DNA from: Microseira wollei NIES-4236
GTDB taxonomy: Bacteria; Cyanobacteriota; Cyanobacteriia; Cyanobacteriales; Aerosakkonemataceae
Length of the DNA stretch: 64,000 bases
Reading direction: 5' to 3'
Assembly: GCF_020521235.1 (NCBI RefSeq)
Contig: NZ_BLAY01000027.1
Location: 1 to 64,000, forward strand
How positions within the stretch are numbered: the stretch's first letter is position 1; each line of letters starts with the position of its first letter. A program made the position numbers and the translations under genes. The notes beneath the pieces are model-generated. The model was given only the letters and a program-made list of their open reading frames with translations, did not search any database and had not been told where the DNA came from. Shown in pieces: positions 43,311 to 51,997 of the stretch.

Positions 43311-43538
43311 ATGGACGCTATTTCAAGAAAACACCAAAGTCAAATCGAAATTAACGATTTGATTGCTGAAGCTGTTGTTAATGCGGAAGCACGACGCCAG
43401 GAAGCGATCGCCGCCGCAGAAGAATCCTTGTCTGACGAGGAGGCAGCTGCGGTTAAAGGTGGTTTATCTACTATCAAACCAATCATCCCCCCGATCGTAA
43501 TGGGATTAATTTACATCCCAGCCTCACCGATTTGCTAA
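43311..43538 (+). CDS. Putative RiPP precursor peptide, VKGG leader type (P2)
   Basis: A 75-residue peptide. The 51-residue leader (IEINDLIAEAVVNAEARRQE ... LSDEEAAAVKGG) is a close relative of the leader at 39133. The 24-residue core LSTIKPIIPPIVMGLIYIPA plus SPIC is Pro/Ile-rich with a C-terminal Cys. A strong GAGGAG lies 11 nt before ATG 43311; the frame is open further upstream without family sequence. A terminator follows at 43629. The near-constant leader with a divergent core is the signature of a modified, exported peptide. The Pro-rich core makes the two parvulin-like proteins of the locus plausible partners, by inference. Confidence 0.78.
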   Translation: MDAISRKHQSQIEINDLIAEAVVNAEARRQEAIAAAEESLSDEEAAAVKGGLSTIKPIIPPIVMGLIYIPASPIC

Positions 43539-43628
43539 ATATTTGCTATACACTGTAGAGACGGGTGGGTTTTGGCTGCCATCTTACGGATGAAAATTTA
43601 AAATCTAGTTGTATAACTGGATAAACTA

Positions 43629-43654
43629 AGCCCTTCGATAAAACCCGAAGGGCT
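43629..43654 (+). terminator. Terminator downstream of P2 precursor
   Basis: AGCCCTTCG and CGAAGGGCT form a 9-bp stem with an 8-nt loop, followed by ATTTACG, about 90 bp after the P2 stop. Confidence 0.65.
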
Positions 43655-43799
43655 ATTTACGTAGTGGGTAACGGATAAATTAAAGATACTTAGACATAAT
43701 ACTCTTATTTTCGTCTAAAAATTATTTTTTTATTTTAAATAAAACCTAGCGATTTTAGTGCGAACGCCAGTTTTTTAATACTATGAAATTAACTCAAAG

Positions 43800-43987
43800 T
43801 TAGAGTACAGGAAATATAGGTGTTCCGAAAGACGGTGTAAGAATTGTAATCACTGTAGTGGTGATAGTAGGGTAAAACAATCCTCCTTGGATTTGAAGTT
43901 CGCTATCTGACAAATCGCTCAGAAAGCTTTCAGAATCAAGGAACAGATCGGAACCAGCCGGATGCAGAGCGGTGTAATAGCAGTCAT
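43800..43987 (-). pseudogene. Frameshifted RiPP precursor gene
   Basis: From ATG 43987 the frame reads MTAIT, then must shift to continue ALHPAGSDLFLDSESFLSDL, SDSELQIQGG and a Thr-rich core (LFYPTITTTVITILTPSFGT ...) ending at TAA 43800. The span is 188 bp, one base short of 63 codons, so a single-base deletion near codon 6 explains it. GGAAAA precedes the ATG. The core is rich in Thr/Ser with no Cys, as expected for a kinase/lyase dehydration substrate rather than a lanthionine former. Confidence 0.75.
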
Positions 43988-44485
43988 TAGTTTTCCTTTT
44001 TTGAGTAATTATATATAGCTATCTTAGAGAATAAATCTAACAACAAAGTCATTCGAGAGCGATTTTTACAGACATTAATTATAAAATTACGTCTTTTTTA
44101 TCTTATTTTTATGCTATCAAACTCAGTTGAAACTTCAATTTATAATTTTGGCAACTTGTTGATTTTTACAAAAGTTATATCGTTTATGCAAATGATTGCT
44201 ACAGGGGTACTGGTAGCCTCACCCTGGTCAACCAGTTGTGTAGCAAAAACTTAGGTAATTTATGTTATAGAAATTGACATAAGTAATACATCGCAACTAA
44301 TTATTGCTTTACAGTTAAACTGAAAATATGGAATATAAATATCTAAATTATGTCTTAAATTGAATTGTAAAAATGTTTTCAAAAATAGCTAATAAGTCCT
44401 AATAGCAACTCAAGAGTTGAATAAAACATTGAATTCACTCTTAAACTCTCAGCGCCAGCAACTATTGTTTATTTGGAGCAAGATT
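43988..44485. other. AT-rich intergenic region upstream of P3
   Basis: About 500 bp between divergent precursor genes with no convincing ORF, hairpin element or known repeat. It should contain promoters for both directions. Confidence 0.4.
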
Positions 44486-44674
44486 ATGGCTGCTATCAAA
44501 ATTTCTGACTTACAACCAGTAGGTTCCGAGTTCTTCATGGGTGAAGAAAACTTTATCAATGAACTGAGCGATGCCGATCTTAACGGCATTCATGGTGGAC
44601 TTACACCCTTGTTCTTTGTGGCTGGTGCGGTTGGTAGTGCGGCTGTTTCTTACGTGGTTGGCAAGTACTTCTAA
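44486..44674 (+). CDS. Putative RiPP precursor peptide, IS-DL leader type (P3)
   Basis: A 62-residue peptide. The leader MAAIKISDLQPVGSEFFMGE ... LSDADLNGIHGG has 38 residues. The core LTPLFFVAGAVGSAAVSYVV plus GKYF is hydrophobic and Gly/Ala/Val-rich, membrane-active in character, with Ser/Thr but no Cys. ATG 44486 has TTGGAGCAAG upstream; the frame is open earlier without leader homology. It shares 34 of 38 leader residues with P4 just downstream, a local gene duplication in which only the core diverged. Confidence 0.78.
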   Translation: MAAIKISDLQPVGSEFFMGEENFINELSDADLNGIHGGLTPLFFVAGAVGSAAVSYVVGKYF

Positions 44675-44681
44675 AACAGTA

Positions 44682-44736
44682 TTTTAAAGTGGAGGTATGA
44701 ACATAAATTTTATACTTCTATACTTCCACTTTAAAA
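44682..44736. terminator. Terminator-like hairpin between P3 and P4
   Basis: TTTTAAAGTGGAGGTAT and ATACTTCCACTTTAAAA form a 17-bp stem with one mismatch around an AT-rich loop. The A/T outer stem makes it potentially bidirectional; it would limit readthrough from P3 into P4. Confidence 0.65.
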
Positions 44737-44789
44737 AAATTGCAGTACCGTGACTCTCAGCACAAACAACTATTAACTTGAGGCAAATT

Positions 44790-44957
44790 ATGGCTGTTAT
44801 CAAAGTTTCTGACTTACAACCAGTAGGTTCCGAGTTCTTCATGGGTGAAGAAAATTTTATTAGTGAACTGAGCGATGCCGATCTGAACGGCGTTCATGGT
44901 GGAATTATATCGCCATTTCTGCCTAGCATTGTCATATTCACGCCGCTATTGTTTTAA
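44790..44957 (+). CDS. Putative RiPP precursor peptide, IS-DL leader type (P4)
   Basis: A 55-residue peptide, too short for many gene finders. The leader MAVIKVSDLQPVGSEFFMGE ... LSDADLNGVHGG is nearly identical to that of P3, even at DNA level. The core is a different 17-residue hydrophobic sequence, IISPFLPSIVIFTPLLF, with two Ser, one Thr, three Pro and no Cys. TTGAGGCAA lies before ATG 44790. The double glycine fits C39 cleavage. Confidence 0.75.
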   Translation: MAVIKVSDLQPVGSEFFMGEENFISELSDADLNGVHGGIISPFLPSIVIFTPLLF

Positions 44958-44988
44958 TCAGCTGGCTTATTTTTAAAATACAAAAAAA

Positions 44989-45008
44989 CAGCACTCTATT
45001 TGGTGCTG
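44989..45008. terminator. Terminator between convergent P4 and membrane-protein genes
   Basis: CAGCAC and GTGCTG flank an 8-nt loop, with a run of seven A before and CATTTTCC after, so it may stop transcription from both sides. Confidence 0.5.
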
Positions 45009-45027
45009 CATTTTCCATTTATTGGTG

Positions 45028-45336
45028 TTATTGACGACGTTGAATGTGTTCCGAACGGTCTTTATTCAAACTATATTTAGCTGTGTAATCACGAAAAATT
45101 TGATAGCCAAATAGAGCCACAGCTATTGTTAGCGCAATACCAAAAGATATTGCTTTTACAGATAACCGCCTCAGATCGCTGAATTGGAAATTCTCCAATT
45201 CTCTCATATTATGAGTTAGCAGAGATAATGTACCTAGAATAACCCAGATACTCCCTGATACATACTCTCTACGCAAGAACTCAATCGTTCCATTGAGTAT
45301 GAATATGATACCAGCAACAACGGGAAAACTGTACAT
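45028..45336 (-). CDS. Hypothetical small membrane protein of the RiPP locus
   Basis: A 102-residue protein with two or three hydrophobic segments (about residues 2-18, 27-43, and 62-82: AISFGIALTIAVALFGYQIF) and a basic, charged C-terminus. No family was recognised. It lies 18 bp downstream of a parvulin-like gene as the last gene of the leftward unit. An immunity role is conceivable from position and size, but nothing in the sequence demonstrates it. Confidence 0.55.
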   Translation of the reverse strand: MYSFPVVAGIIFILNGTIEFLRREYVSGSIWVILGTLSLLTHNMRELENFQFSDLRRLSVKAISFGIALTIAVALFGYQIFRDYTAKYSLNKDRSEHIQRRQ

Positions 45337-45354
45337 TTATTTGCCTCCTTAAAA

Positions 45355-46140
45355 TTATCCTTTACTGTTGGGTAATGTTAGACGGCTTTTATTTTGTAAC
45401 CAAGTTTGAAAAATTGATTCCATAATTCGTTCTCTGATCGATTCATTCAATTCAACAGGAAACCACTTTTCAACTTTAATAACGTGATAACCAAATTTAG
45501 TTTGAATGGGAGCGAGAACTTCACCTTCCTTGGCTTCAGAAACAACCTTAGCAATTTCTGGCATCAGTTCGGTTAAAAAGCGAATGCCTACAAAACCACC
45601 GTTTTCTTTAGCTTGTTTAACTTTCGAGTATTCCAGAGCTAAAGCACAAAACGAAGCATTTTGTTCTCGAATTGCCTGGATTATTTTCAAAGCTTCTTCT
45701 AGGTTAGTTACTACAATTTGAGAGAGAGCAACCCGCTTATAGTCGTTACGGTTTTGCAAGTAATGGTTATCAACAGCTTCACCGAAGAGATACTCTTTTA
45801 ACTTCTTTGCAAGCAGGTTAAGTCTAATACCTTGAGTCCAATCTTCTACCGTAATGCGTTGCTGAGAAAGCCAAGCTAGGGTTGTATTAGCTTCCAGCAG
45901 CTTATGTTCCATGCGAAATGTATTTCCTGCTGTTTGTAGTTCCTCGTCGGTAACTCCAATACCAAGGTTTTCGCAAATTTTTAGAATTAAGGCGTCCCGT
46001 TCCGCTAAAGTTGCTATTTCTGCAATTTTGCAAGAGTGCCGCAGATGAGCAATGATATCTGCATCTGTGGCTGGAGAAATTTTAGGAAATTCCAATTCTT
46101 GCTGAGTTGGCGGAGCAGATTGTTCTAAAGTATCTTTCAT
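45355..46140 (-). CDS. Parvulin-type peptidyl-prolyl isomerase (SurA/PpiC-like), first copy
   Basis: A 261-residue protein. The N-terminal ~120 residues are helical (SurA-like chaperone part). A parvulin domain at about residues 130-230 shows ALSQIVVTNLEEALKIIQ, AKENGGFVGIRFLTELMP and IQTKFGYHVIKVEKW, the standard parvulin C-terminal strand. There is no signal peptide, so it should act in the cytoplasm on peptide substrates. Such genes often accompany HlyD/C39 exporters in cyanobacteria (family knowledge). It is intact, unlike its neighbours. The Pro-rich precursor cores are plausible clients. Confidence 0.85.
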   Translation of the reverse strand: MKDTLEQSAPPTQQELEFPKISPATDADIIAHLRHSCKIAEIATLAERDALILKICENLGIGVTDEELQTAGNTFRMEHKLLEANTTLAWLSQQRITVEDWTQGIRLNLLAKKLKEYLFGEAVDNHYLQNRNDYKRVALSQIVVTNLEEALKIIQAIREQNASFCALALEYSKVKQAKENGGFVGIRFLTELMPEIAKVVSEAKEGEVLAPIQTKFGYHVIKVEKWFPVELNESIRERIMESIFQTWLQNKSRLTLPNSKG

Positions 46141-46145
46141 GGTTT

Positions 46146-47162
46146 TTAAGGTCGATAAATTAATCTTTCAGGGGCAATTTCTTGGCTTTTTAGTTTATGA
46201 CGATGTAAATCGCCATAAATGTTAAGGTAGTCAAGCTCATCAGGGGAGAGTTTGCCTTGTTTAACGCCACTTATCGCAGCATCAATTTCTTCACGCCGTT
46301 GTAAACCCATTAAGCAGACATCTACACAGTTTTGCGTTAAAGAGTAACGATATAAGTCTGGAACAGAAGGTCGCCAGCACTTGGCTGGTAAACCATCAGG
46401 AGCTTCCCAAAGCACTCCTGTATGAGAGCCTGTAGACTTAAATGTGACAATACCTGGTCGCTGCCTATCTTGCTCATCAAGTTGATTAAATATTAAGTTT
46501 TGAGCAGAGCGATGGGCAACATTATGCCTCACCATGACCACATCTAACAGGGGACTACATAACCATTGTTGAGCCAGTTTTAAATCGTGGAAAGAGGCAC
46601 CAATATAGCGAACAATTCCCATTTTTTTAAGACGTTATGATGTGCCAAGCATTCTTTATACGGTTCGTTGATAAACAGAATTACAACCTTTAACTTCTTG
46701 ATAAATATTTAAGCAATCATTCAGAACAGAGCCATCATTAGACCCGATACAACCCCAAAACAGCACGTCAATGTAGTCAATTTTCAGTTCGCAAAACTGA
46801 TCCATTAAAGCGCCAAGTAACATTTCTGGACTTTTGATATAAGTAACCGTTGCCAGAACAACTTTTTCCCGAACTGAGGAACCGCGTCCGCATATTTGGC
46901 GGATAGATCCAGCCATGTTGCTATATAAATAATGGTGAAGATCGCTGGAGTAAAAAAAGTAGTTGATACCGCGATCAAAAGCGTAGAGTGTATCTTCACT
47001 AGAAATCCCGCCGCCTCCACCTAATCCGAGACAACTGACTGTTAAATCAGTCCGCCCTAGTTTACGATAGAAGGGCAAATCTGATTCTGAAGATTGAGCG
47101 ATCGCATGGTTAACTTCCCTAACTGTACTTGAGGGTTGTGGTACCAAATCGGTGATTAGCAT
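46146..47162 (-). pseudogene. Aldo/keto reductase, interrupted by a 57-bp insertion with two stops
   Basis: The two halves of one AKR-family protein are in the same frame. The first (47162 to about 46689) has FYRKLGRTDLTVSCLGLGGG, the second (from about 46631) MGIVRYIGASFHDLKLAQQW. AKRs normally run directly from IYQEVKxLKKxG into VRYIG. Here 19 extra codons, including TAA at 46656-46658 and at 46635-46637, sit between. The start overlaps the HopA1-like stop by 7 bp, so it was translationally coupled. An AKR could reduce a carbonyl or similar group on the peptide; the role is unknown. As it stands only a truncated protein can be made. Confidence 0.85.
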
Positions 47163-48238
47163 AAGTTTAAGGGAGCGTAGATGTCCTCGGAATTTGAATT
47201 TAGGTAAGGACGTTGCCAGTCAATTCTAAGCAGAGAAAATTGATCGAACACTGATTTAAGGCGATTTTCGGGAGACTCGTCACCTTTTTGTCGAGCTTCT
47301 AGCAATCCATTAGCAACAATTTGGCAACGATTCATGCCAAAACTTTCTTGGATAGTAAACTTGCGGTCTGGTTCTTCTGCTAAAGCTAGTCCAGGTGCTA
47401 GTAATTTGGTAAACAGGGGAACTTCTGCTTGAAAGTAAGATTGATTTTCGGTGTAAACAGTTTGGAGAATTTGCCGAAACGCTTGATAGTTAATTTTTTC
47501 AAAGTATAGTACACCTGAATCATATCTGCCATAGTCAGAAGGGTTATATAACACTTTGAAAGTGAAAGGAATCCGAATTTATTTCAGTTTCTGGGTTAAA
47601 CTTCCCATGATTGCAATAGCACCTTCAGCTTTTAAATTGAAGTATATCCGCGCCGTACCAGCATAATTATCTGGATTACTGAAGGTTTCGCTTCCCAGAT
47701 TGCTGACTGCTACATAAAAGCCGTTTTGAACCAAATTGGGAGGCATTTTGATGGCAACCGTATCTCCTACGGTAGCCGATTTTTCGGCTGGGGATAAATG
47801 GCGATCGCGCTCAATATGCAAAGTTAAACCATGTTTAATTACTGCCAGAGTGCCATCGCTTTCTTCCTTAACTATCTGCCAGCTTGGAGCGAAATAGCCT
47901 TCTCCCGCATTGCTTTTGTGCAAGCGTTCGTAAAATTCTACATCTACCCCTAGAAAGGTATTATTTTCTAAATTTTGGTACAGGTTAGAATTGGCTAAAT
48001 CTGATTCCAATTCAGATGCCAATTTCGTTTGCAGAGAACCATTGTAATAGATACCGTAGAGAAAACTTCTTAGCTGTAGGCTCAGGTATTTATGCTGAAC
48101 ATCCGCAGGCATTTTTTGAAAGCGAGTTACCATTTCTGCGGGAAGTTCCAGGGGTTTATAACTGGGATGACTGACGCAAAAGTTGGAGTCTATTTGAACG
48201 TTTTTGGCAACGTCTTGCAAAAAATTTATGACTTCCAT
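47156..48238 (-). pseudogene. HopA1-family protein (LanY-like lyase candidate) with one nonsense codon
   Basis: A 361-codon frame. Residues 1-219 (e.g. LSLQLRSFLYGIYYNGSLQ, YERLHKSNAGEGYF) and the part after the stop (FKVLYNPSDYGRYDSGVLYF, LALAEEPDRKFTIQESFGMN) are both typical HopA1-family sequence, separated only by TAA at 47579-47581 in the same frame. HopA1 homologues act as phospho-Ser/Thr lyases in class V lanthipeptide synthesis together with a kinase-like protein (established for lexapeptide/pristinin-type systems). It lies between the kinase-like and reductase genes. Without readthrough the C-terminal 140 residues are lost. Confidence 0.85.
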
Positions 48239-48264
48239 AAAGGTGATTCAGTAACTAAAATTAT

Positions 48265-48906
48265 TTAAGCGGCAACGGGTTCGAGAGAAGTTAATTCAGA
48301 CTCAGCAGTACCAAAAACTGTGAAGATCGATTGCTCTGGACGGCATAACAAAGTTTTGGCTACCTGAAGCATACAAATCCCTGTATTTCCAAATAATTTT
48401 TGGTACTGCATAATTGATTCAATCTGGTGGATTAAACCAAGACCCGTAAATTGAATCACCCGTCTGAGAAAATCGGGGCGGTACTCCAAAATCATGGGAA
48501 AATTGCTAAGGTAAGCTTTGGCGAGCGCTAAAATTGAAGGTTGGAGCAATTCTAACGGCGTTTCAGCAAGACGTAAAGATTCTTCTATTTGAATGGAAGA
48601 AGCTACAACTAAGCTACTTAACCACATTTGTAGGTAGCTGGCTATTATTGTTCCTAAATCAAAGGCTGGATCTCCCCAAGCACACCGTTCCCAGTCAATC
48701 AATCGTAACATCCTTTCGTTTAATTGTTCTGGATAATTTTCCCAATCTTTGTGAATTAAAATATTATTCAATTTTAAGTCGTTATGGGTTAAACAGCAGG
48801 GATGCCACGCATCTTTCAATTCTGCTACTGCTTCTCCCAGGCTACTATAACGTTGATAAAGAATGAAAAATTTCAGACAATCTGGTGGCACTTTGATGCA
48901 AGCCAT
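48265..48906 (-). pseudogene. Kinase-like (aminoglycoside phosphotransferase family) protein lacking the N-lobe
   Basis: A 213-residue remnant that contains the APH C-lobe: the catalytic loop CLTHNDLKLNNILI (His41, Asp43, Asn48) and the metal-binding segment LIDWERCAWGDPAFDLG. It starts inside the fold: the N-terminal lobe with the P-loop-like strand and lysine, about 100-130 residues, is missing, and the 490 bp upstream do not encode it. In class V-type RiPP pathways a kinase of this kind phosphorylates Ser/Thr of the precursor before HopA1-type elimination. It cannot bind ATP normally in this form. It is 26 bp upstream of the HopA1-like gene. Confidence 0.8.
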
Positions 48907-49395
48907 TGGAAAGTATCCTTTTTTGTTTGTATTGGTTTGGCTGAAGAGGAAGTAGATTACCTAATTCCTTTATTTTTATTTTTATTTATTCAATTCGCTA
49001 TATCAAGTGTTTTAAATCGTTTTAAAAGCTATAAATCAAGCTGTTATGTCTTAGTTAAAAACCGATGATATTCATCTCAAAAATCTAGCTAATGTCTCGG
49101 TTTAGTTATTTATATTTTCCCAAGTTTAGCTATAAATGTCGAGGTTTTAAGTGGTTTATTTTGGAGATAAATCTCTTACTTATACCTGGATTATACTAAA
49201 GTTCTGTTTTTCAATAAAAATTAAATTATGTTTAAAAAAGTTGTCGCCAGCACAAGTGTATTATATAATTAAAATAAAAAAAAATTTATTTCCTAACCCA
49301 CTCAAATCGCTCCTAATTTTTTACACAGAGGCAGAGCGATCGCATTTTTGCTGCGAGAGATGCGCTCGCTCGGCTCTTGACAATTCCTCAATGGC
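48907..49395. other. AT-rich gap where the kinase N-lobe is missing
   Basis: About 490 bp of very AT-rich DNA with no supported gene on either strand and no clear inverted repeat. Its position suggests that the deletion of the kinase 5' part happened at or near 48906. Confidence 0.5.
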
Positions 49396-50136
49396 TTAGG
49401 AGTCGAGTTGCGTGAGAATTTCCACCTGCTCTATTTGTTCCTTTATCCATGCAGAAAATAAATCAGAAGTAATCTTGAGGCGCAATAGATTATCCAATTG
49501 CGGTTGAATCAGTTCTTCAACTAGAATCAAGTGGATGCCTTTAGAAGTAACTATTGGCTTGAGAATTTGGCCGGGAGTTGCGGCAAAGACAGCAGCAGAA
49601 ATTTCCGGTTTGAGGTCTTGACGGCGGACTTTTCCTCGATACCCTGCTGCTCGTCGTAGCTCTGTATCTTGGATATATTGACTTGCCACTTCCGGGAAAC
49701 TAATCTCGCCTTCCTTAAGCGAATAGAAAAGTTCCATCGCTAAGTCTTCATCATCCAAAACTACTTCACAGATCGCAGCGTGAGCGTAGTCTAGCTGGTG
49801 TTCGACAAAAAAAGGTTCTACCTTATCTGCAAAGAGATTTTGAGCTAACTTGGAAGAGAGAGCGGAAACATAAACTAATTCTTCAAAATCGTCGAGAGAT
49901 AAACAATGTTTTTGTAGCCAAGACCAAGTTGCATCAGCACTGCGGAGATTGCTAACTAACCGCAGGTTATCTGCTACTACTTGCAGTTCTTCAGTCTCTA
50001 TCTGTATTTTCCGTTCTTGTGCTGCCTGAGTTATAATTTTACGAGTAACAATTCCTTCAACAATAGATGGAATTTGGCAGGAAATCTTAACTTGTTGAAT
50101 GATGTCTTCACGGGAAATAGTCAGCATATTCGACAT
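49396..50136 (-). CDS. Parvulin-like peptidyl-prolyl isomerase, second copy
   Basis: A 246-residue protein from ATG 50136, which has AAGGAG 7 nt upstream; the longer open frame to 50265 runs over the end of hlyD and is not used. The helical N-terminal half (LTISREDIIQQVKISCQIPS) is followed by a parvulin-like domain (SQYIQDTELRRAAGYRGKVR; ILKPIVTSKGIHLILVEELI). It is a distant paralogue of the protein at 45355, with the same architecture and no signal peptide. It sits directly after the HlyD gene and is intact although both neighbouring genes are broken. Confidence 0.82.
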   Translation of the reverse strand: MSNMLTISREDIIQQVKISCQIPSIVEGIVTRKIITQAAQERKIQIETEELQVVADNLRLVSNLRSADATWSWLQKHCLSLDDFEELVYVSALSSKLAQNLFADKVEPFFVEHQLDYAHAAICEVVLDDEDLAMELFYSLKEGEISFPEVASQYIQDTELRRAAGYRGKVRRQDLKPEISAAVFAATPGQILKPIVTSKGIHLILVEELIQPQLDNLLRLKITSDLFSAWIKEQIEQVEILTQLDS

Positions 50137-50203
50137 TTTGAAACTCCTTAGATAACTGGGAAATTCTTTTTTACTTGCTATAAACGAGGCATAAGCTGCT
50201 GAT

Positions 50204-51923
50204 TTAGAGTTCCAAGCCTCCTTTTTGTAATTTCTTAAATGGAGCGAGCATAAAGTCAATAACACGACGCTGCCGAATAATCACTTCCGCCGTGGCTGTC
50301 TGTCCTGGTGTCAGAGCTATACTCTTATTTTGAGCTTGAATAGAAGTTTTGTCGATTGCTATTTATAGCTCAAAAACTTCAACTTTACCTGGGGGAACAT
50401 CTACAATTTTGGAGTCGGGAGAAATCCAATTTAACTGACCGGAAACAACACCATAATCTTGAAATGGATAGGCATCAAACTTCAACTTAACTGGCATTCC
50501 TTGGCGGATAAATCCACTTTCAGAAGTCGGCATCTGTGCTTTAAATATTAGTTTTGCTCCTTGAGGTGCGATTTGAGCAATCGTTTGACCGGGTTGTACT
50601 ACAACTCCAGGACGTTGAATTGGTAAGAGAAAAAGCGTACCGTCAACTGGCGAGCGCAATATTCGTTGATCCAATTGCAGATTTAAAGCTTGAATTTGAG
50701 TTTTGCTTTGAGAAACTTCTGCTTGCAGCGCCGTAATTTGGGTTGGCAAATCTTTCAGCTGTTCCTGTAAGCACTGCTAATTTGCTAGCATGAGTTAAAC
50801 TCTGACGGCTGCGTTGCTGTTCTTCTACGCGCAACTTAGCTTGCTCAATATCTGACTGAATTTGTTGAACTAAGCTCTGATATCGGCTTTGTTCTTCTTT
50901 TAACCGCAGTTTGGCTTGCTCGATATCCGACTCAGCTTGATGAACAATACTTTGATAGCGGCTTTGTTCCTCTTTTAACCGCAGTTCTGCTTGTTTAACA
51001 TTTGCAAGCGCTTGCTCTTGTAAGCGTTTGCTTTCTTCTGCCAGCTTCTCCATTTCAACCACTTTAATTTCTGGTACGACACCTGCCTCTAAAAGTTGGC
51101 GATAGCGTTGGACTTCTGCCAAATCTTTAAGCAAACGACGATTAGCTAAGTTATAAGCAGTCTGACTGGCAGTAATATTTTGCCGTGCTTGATCGACTTG
51201 AGACAGTTTTTCTACTTTTTGCAGATTATAAGCAGTTTGTTTGGCATCAAGGTTTTGCTGTGCTTGATTTACTTGAGCTACTTTCTCTTGTTTTTGTAAA
51301 TTAGAAGCCGATTGTCTAGAATCAAGGTTTTGTTGAGCTTGATTAATTTGCGTCACCTTTTCCAACTCTTGAGCTTGATTTTGATGTTCTTGAACGCGAA
51401 TCGCCACGTTTAATTGATTTTTCAGTAACTCCAACTGCGCGAGTCGATTTTGTTGACCTTCCAATTTTGTTTGAGCTTGTTGAAGATCCGTGCGGAGAAC
51501 ATCAGATTCTAGCTCAATCATAACTTGTCCTGCTTTGACAGTTTGACCTTCTTTTACATGCACTTTCGCTACGGTTCCAGAGACGATTGTATCCAATCTT
51601 TGGGTAGATCCTTTAGGTTCTAATCTTCCTCTCGCACTCCCTGTTTCATCAACCTTTGATAACATCGACCAAGGTAAAACAATGCCAGCAAATATAACTA
51701 AAAAATACAGCAATCCTCGCGTCCAAACTCGCGGTAGCGTATCGATTAAATCTTTTGTTAATGAAGACCACTCTTCATTTGTTTCAGGAGATAATTCTGG
51801 TTCTAAATTGGCTCTTTCCAGACTGGGTTTATCTAACTATTGTACTTCTTCCGGCCAAACGGGATTGTTTGTAAAGTGACCGTTTTGATGAAATTTATCT
51901 TCTATAGCTGATGGGTTTGGCAT
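50204..51923 (-). pseudogene. HlyD-family exporter adaptor with two stops and a frameshift
   Basis: The reconstructed 572-residue membrane-fusion protein begins MPNPSAIEDKFHQNGHFTNN and has one transmembrane segment (LLYFLVIFAGIVLPWSML). A lipoyl half (VHVKEGQTVKAGQVMIELES), a long repetitive coiled coil (VNQAQQNLDAKQTAYNLQK-like repeats) and the second lipoyl half plus barrel (LRSPVDGTLFLLPIQRPG) follow. Lesions are TAG at 51837-51839 (codon 29), one extra base near 50768, and TAA at 50363-50365 near the C-terminus. The span of 1720 bp is 573 codons plus one base, matching a single insertion. It would link the ABC exporter to the outer membrane. Confidence 0.88.
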
Positions 51924-51997
51924 AGGTTTTGTAAATTTTTAAATGGAGTGTCCTAAGTTCATGTTTATGAACTTCGCTTAATTCTTCTAAATCAATT

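Noticed and set aside
45028..45336. Immunity protein call for the small membrane protein
   Set aside because: Only size and position support it; no known immunity family is recognisable, so it is left as hypothetical.
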